Of a DNA stretch of 64,000 nucleotides, positions 61,482 through 64,000 are shown in pieces. Position 1 is the first letter of the stretch, and the number at the start of each line of letters is the position of its first letter. Under the pieces are notes generated by a model. It saw only the letters and a program-made list of their open reading frames with translations, made no database searches and was not told the DNA's origin. This DNA comes from Pleionea sp. CnH1-48 (GTDB taxonomy: Bacteria > Pseudomonadota > Gammaproteobacteria > Enterobacterales > Kangiellaceae). The position numbers and the translations under genes are program-made. The stretch spans positions 284,549-348,548 of the forward strand of contig NZ_JAMXSB010000006.1 of assembly GCF_024124665.1 (NCBI RefSeq), read 5' to 3'.

Positions 61482-62452
61482 AATTCTTCTCTCAAGCTGA
61501 TTTCTCCGGCGGAAAAAGAGGTTTCTCCTTTAGCGGTCTGTAGCAACAATGTTCCGTCAGCAAGAACCTCTTTATAGATTCCTTTGATTGACTGATTAGG
61601 AAGTAATAAATTTACCGTTTTTCCAGAGTATTCATCGTATGAATCCCACTTTTCTTTAAACTCCCCAAATCCCTTTTCAGAGAATAAAACCAAGTCATTC
61701 CAAATCTTGGTAATAACCGAACCAATTAATTCACCCCGAAGTTGAGTAGTAGAGAAAGGTTTAATATTGATCCACGGCTGATCAATCACATTATTGTCTG
61801 GCATATCCCAATTTAGCCCTACGCCAATAACTATGTCAGTAGAATTCATATTAGAGCTTATCGTTTCAATGAGTATCCCGCCAACCTTCTTTGAATATAA
61901 TCGAAGGTCATTTGGCCATTTCAATTGAATATCCGATACCCCAGCAGTTTTCAAGCTCTCAGCAATGGAACACCCTACGGTTAAACTTAAGCCGGATAAT
62001 TCGTGTATGCTGACAGGTAACCGACACCTTAAAGACATGTAGATGTTACGAGCAAAAGGGGAATGCCACTCTCGTCCTCTGCGCCCTCTTCCTTCACTTT
62101 GATATTCAGCAACACAAAGATACGGCTCAGCAGAATCAACTTTCATCGTCGACAAATATCGATTCGTAGATGCAATATCAGTGAAGATAAGAATTTGGTT
62201 ATGCTCACAGAAAATAGAGGAGAGTCTTTTATAAAGGTCATTATGCTCAATAAGATCTAATTTGGACGAGAGCTTATAGCCTTTTCCCTGAACACAATAA
62301 ATATCAGCCCCTACTCCCTTTAGTTTATTAACAGCTTTCCACACTGCTGTACGGGAGACATCTAGCTCATTTGCTATATCTTGTCCTGAGTGGAATTGTC
62401 CATCGCTGATTATGGCCAATAACTTTTGCTCAAAGGACGCACTTTTTCTCAT
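61478..62452 (-). CDS. birA: Biotin-protein ligase / biotin operon repressor
   Basis: A 324-residue two-domain BirA. The N-terminal winged helix (about 7-62, HSGQDIANELDVSRTAVWKA) makes it a DNA-binding repressor of biotin genes. The ligase domain has EYQSEGRGRRGREWHSPF (biotinyl-AMP loop) and LKWPNDLRLYSKKVGGI with the catalytic Lys. The C-terminal SH3-like domain is about 275-324. It starts within the murB stop (ATGA overlap). Confidence 0.96.
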   Translation of the reverse strand: MRKSASFEQKLLAIISDGQFHSGQDIANELDVSRTAVWKAVNKLKGVGADIYCVQGKGYKLSSKLDLIEHNDLYKRLSSIFCEHNQILIFTDIASTNRYLSTMKVDSAEPYLCVAEYQSEGRGRRGREWHSPFARNIYMSLRCRLPVSIHELSGLSLTVGCSIAESLKTAGVSDIQLKWPNDLRLYSKKVGGILIETISSNMNSTDIVIGVGLNWDMPDNNVIDQPWINIKPFSTTQLRGELIGSVITKIWNDLVLFSEKGFGEFKEKWDSYDEYSGKTVNLLLPNQSIKGIYKEVLADGTLLLQTAKGETSFSAGEISLREEL

Positions 62453-63465
62453 CTAAATATTCGAACCTCAGGTTCCAAGTTAATCCCATAAGTATCATTA
62501 ACGGCTTTTTGAACACTCAAAGAAAGCTCATATATATCTTGACCAGTTGCTCTCCCGTAGTTCACTAGAACCAATGCCTGCATCTCATGAACGCCAGCGT
62601 CTCCTATGCGATAACCTCTTAAACCAAGTCTATCTATTAGCCATCCTGCAGCTAGCTTATATCTATTCTCAACTTCAGTATCATAATAAATTAAGCTAGG
62701 AAAAGAGCTTTTTAGCTCGTCCAGTTTATCTTTATCAACAACAGGATTTTTAAAAAAACTCCCAGCATTACCTAAAGTTGTTGGATCAGGCAATTTACTC
62801 GCCCGAATTTTCATCACTTCCTTCGCTACATCTATAGGTCCATAGCTGCCCTCAATCTTGTTGTTGAAGGTTAATTGTAGTGGCCCATAATCAATCACAG
62901 GCTCAAATGACTTATTCAGAATAAATGTTACTTTAAGAATAAGATAGCGATTTACTTCTTGTTTAAAAATGCTATCTCTATAACCAAATTTGCAATCACT
63001 TTTTGTTAAAGTAACTCTTGTTCCTGTATTCAGATCATAAGCTTCAAGAGAATAGAAGTGCTTTTCTAGCTCAACACCATAGGCTCCAATATTTTGGACA
63101 GGTGCGGCACCTACTGTGCCAGGAATAAGAGCGAGGTTTTCGAGACCAGAATACCCATCAGCTAATGTTCGCAAGACAAATTGATGCCAATTATCACTTG
63201 CTCCAGCTTCAATCAATACATGGTCTTTTGTTTCTTCTTTAATCTCATAATTATTTATTTCGGCCTTTAGGATTAAACCGTCAAAATCGTTAACAAAGAG
63301 GAGGTTTGAGCCTGCGCCAATGATCAGGTGACGGCTATATTTAGCCATCTTTTTTGAAAGAAGTGAAAAATCAGAATCACTACTTAGGGTAATCAAAGTC
63401 CTAGCGACGGAGTCGACCCCAAATGTATTCAGTTTTTTTAAGCTGACAGAATTTTCTTCTAACAA
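62449..63465 (-). CDS. murB: UDP-N-acetylenolpyruvoylglucosamine reductase
   Basis: A 338-residue type I MurB. FAD-binding HLIIGAGSNLLFVNDFDGLI and IPGTVGAAPVQNIGAYGVEL, and the catalytic Ser of GNAGSFFKNPVV are intact. It makes UDP-N-acetylmuramate in peptidoglycan synthesis. The start is TTG at 63465: an in-frame stop lies four codons upstream and no ATG or GTG comes before the conserved LKKLNTFGVDS. Coupled to birA. Confidence 0.95.
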   Translation of the reverse strand: MLEENSVSLKKLNTFGVDSVARTLITLSSDSDFSLLSKKMAKYSRHLIIGAGSNLLFVNDFDGLILKAEINNYEIKEETKDHVLIEAGASDNWHQFVLRTLADGYSGLENLALIPGTVGAAPVQNIGAYGVELEKHFYSLEAYDLNTGTRVTLTKSDCKFGYRDSIFKQEVNRYLILKVTFILNKSFEPVIDYGPLQLTFNNKIEGSYGPIDVAKEVMKIRASKLPDPTTLGNAGSFFKNPVVDKDKLDELKSSFPSLIYYDTEVENRYKLAAGWLIDRLGLRGYRIGDAGVHEMQALVLVNYGRATGQDIYELSLSVQKAVNDTYGINLEPEVRIFR

Positions 63466-63537
63466 GTTATTTGCCTAAAGATAGATAGAGCATTCTATTT
63501 TAACAAATAATGCCCGCCGAATATCATCCTTAAAACG

Positions 63538-63568
63538 AAAAAACCCCAACATCATTGATGCTGGGGTT
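63538..63568 (-). terminator. rRNA operon terminator
   Basis: On the minus strand AAACCCCAGCATCA pairs with TGATGTTGGGGTTT (one G-U), followed by a run of at least five U. It lies right after 5S rRNA. Confidence 0.9.
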
Positions 63569-63576
63569 TAAAATAA

Positions 63577-63696
63577 AAGCCTGGCGATGACCTACTCTCA
63601 CATGGGGAAGCCCCACACTACCATCGGCGCTGAACGTTTTCACTTCTGAGTTCGAGAAGGGATCAGGTGGTTCCCGTTCGCTAATGCCACCAGGCA
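63577..63696 (-). rRNA. rrf: 5S ribosomal RNA
   Basis: About 120 nt starting TGCCTGGTGGC and closing with GCCAGGC. The core CTGATCCCTTCTCGAACTCA and the GTAGTGTGGGGCTTCCCC part are characteristic. Ends are placed by pairing of the terminal stem. Confidence 0.97.
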
Positions 63697-63823
63697 AAAC
63701 TGGTCGATATTTCTATCTTCTTCGATTGACCGCTTATCGCCATCAATCTTCAATCTGGATTCGTCATACAAGCACTTAAGTGCATTCGTTCAATGCCACC
63801 TAAGGAAACTCCTTGGGTGTTAT
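63697..63823 (-). other. 23S-5S internal spacer
   Basis: About 127 bp without a tRNA. It contains a processing stem around CCTAAGGAAACTCCTTGG (63807-63824). Confidence 0.7.

Positions 63824-64000
<177 letters not shown>

Overview
The window comes from a gammaproteobacterial chromosome. The gene order rRNA operon - murB - birA - pantothenate kinase - four tRNAs - tuf - secE - nusG - rplKAJL - rpoBC is the gammaproteobacterial rif neighbourhood. The protein sequences (L36, S4, L10, RpoB, EF-Tu) read like close relatives of the E. coli proteins, and the DNA is moderately AT-rich. From memory of genome layouts, a Kangiella-like marine bacterium (Oceanospirillales-related) fits best: it would explain the large secreted propeller peptidase-type proteins and a branched-chain 2-oxo acid dehydrogenase-like E1. 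The genus is an inference; the class is well supported.

Left part (1-23.7 kb) is accessory. It holds a truncated dCache membrane sensor, a secreted VPS10/BNR-type propeller protein, a TPR lipoprotein, an unknown membrane protein, a translationally coupled pair (fused alpha-beta 2-oxo acid dehydrogenase E1 plus a FabD-like acyltransferase), a methyltransferase and a tricorn-like S41 protease. Next come the imuA-imuB-dnaE2 mutagenesis cassette, a DUF1338 enzyme, and an alanine exporter (alaE) with an Asp/Glu-racemase-like gene.

Middle part (23.8-37.7 kb) is the complete S10, spc and alpha ribosomal protein gene set on the minus strand, rpsJ through rplQ, including a 37-residue rpmJ. Each unit has a recognisable sigma-70-like promoter. 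S10 also has a leader of about 180 nt, and a terminator-like hairpin lies between rpoA and rplQ.

At 38.0-42.2 kb four plus-strand genes (a second EF-G, a one-TM protein, a small four-Cys secreted protein, an AlkD-like protein) separate S10 from the str operon (rpsL, rpsG, fusA, tuf; 42.3-46.7 kb). In many bacteria those two operons are adjacent. Str follows directly on rpoBC (46.8-55.2 kb), rplKAJL with an L10 leader (55.4-57.7 kb), nusG, secE, tRNA-Trp, a second tuf with apparently the same sequence, and tRNA-Thr/Gly/Tyr/Thr. Upstream of these lie coaX, birA and murB (overlapping stop/start codons), then 5S rRNA and the 3' end of 23S rRNA, which runs off the window.

The minus-strand half is thus one nearly continuous gene-expression superregion of translation, transcription and secretion genes. 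No CRISPR array, insertion sequence or prophage was seen. The only long repeat is the tuf pair. The least explained parts are the E1/acyltransferase pair, in which the acyltransferase lacks the arginine that normally binds malonyl groups, and the plus-strand island between S10 and str.
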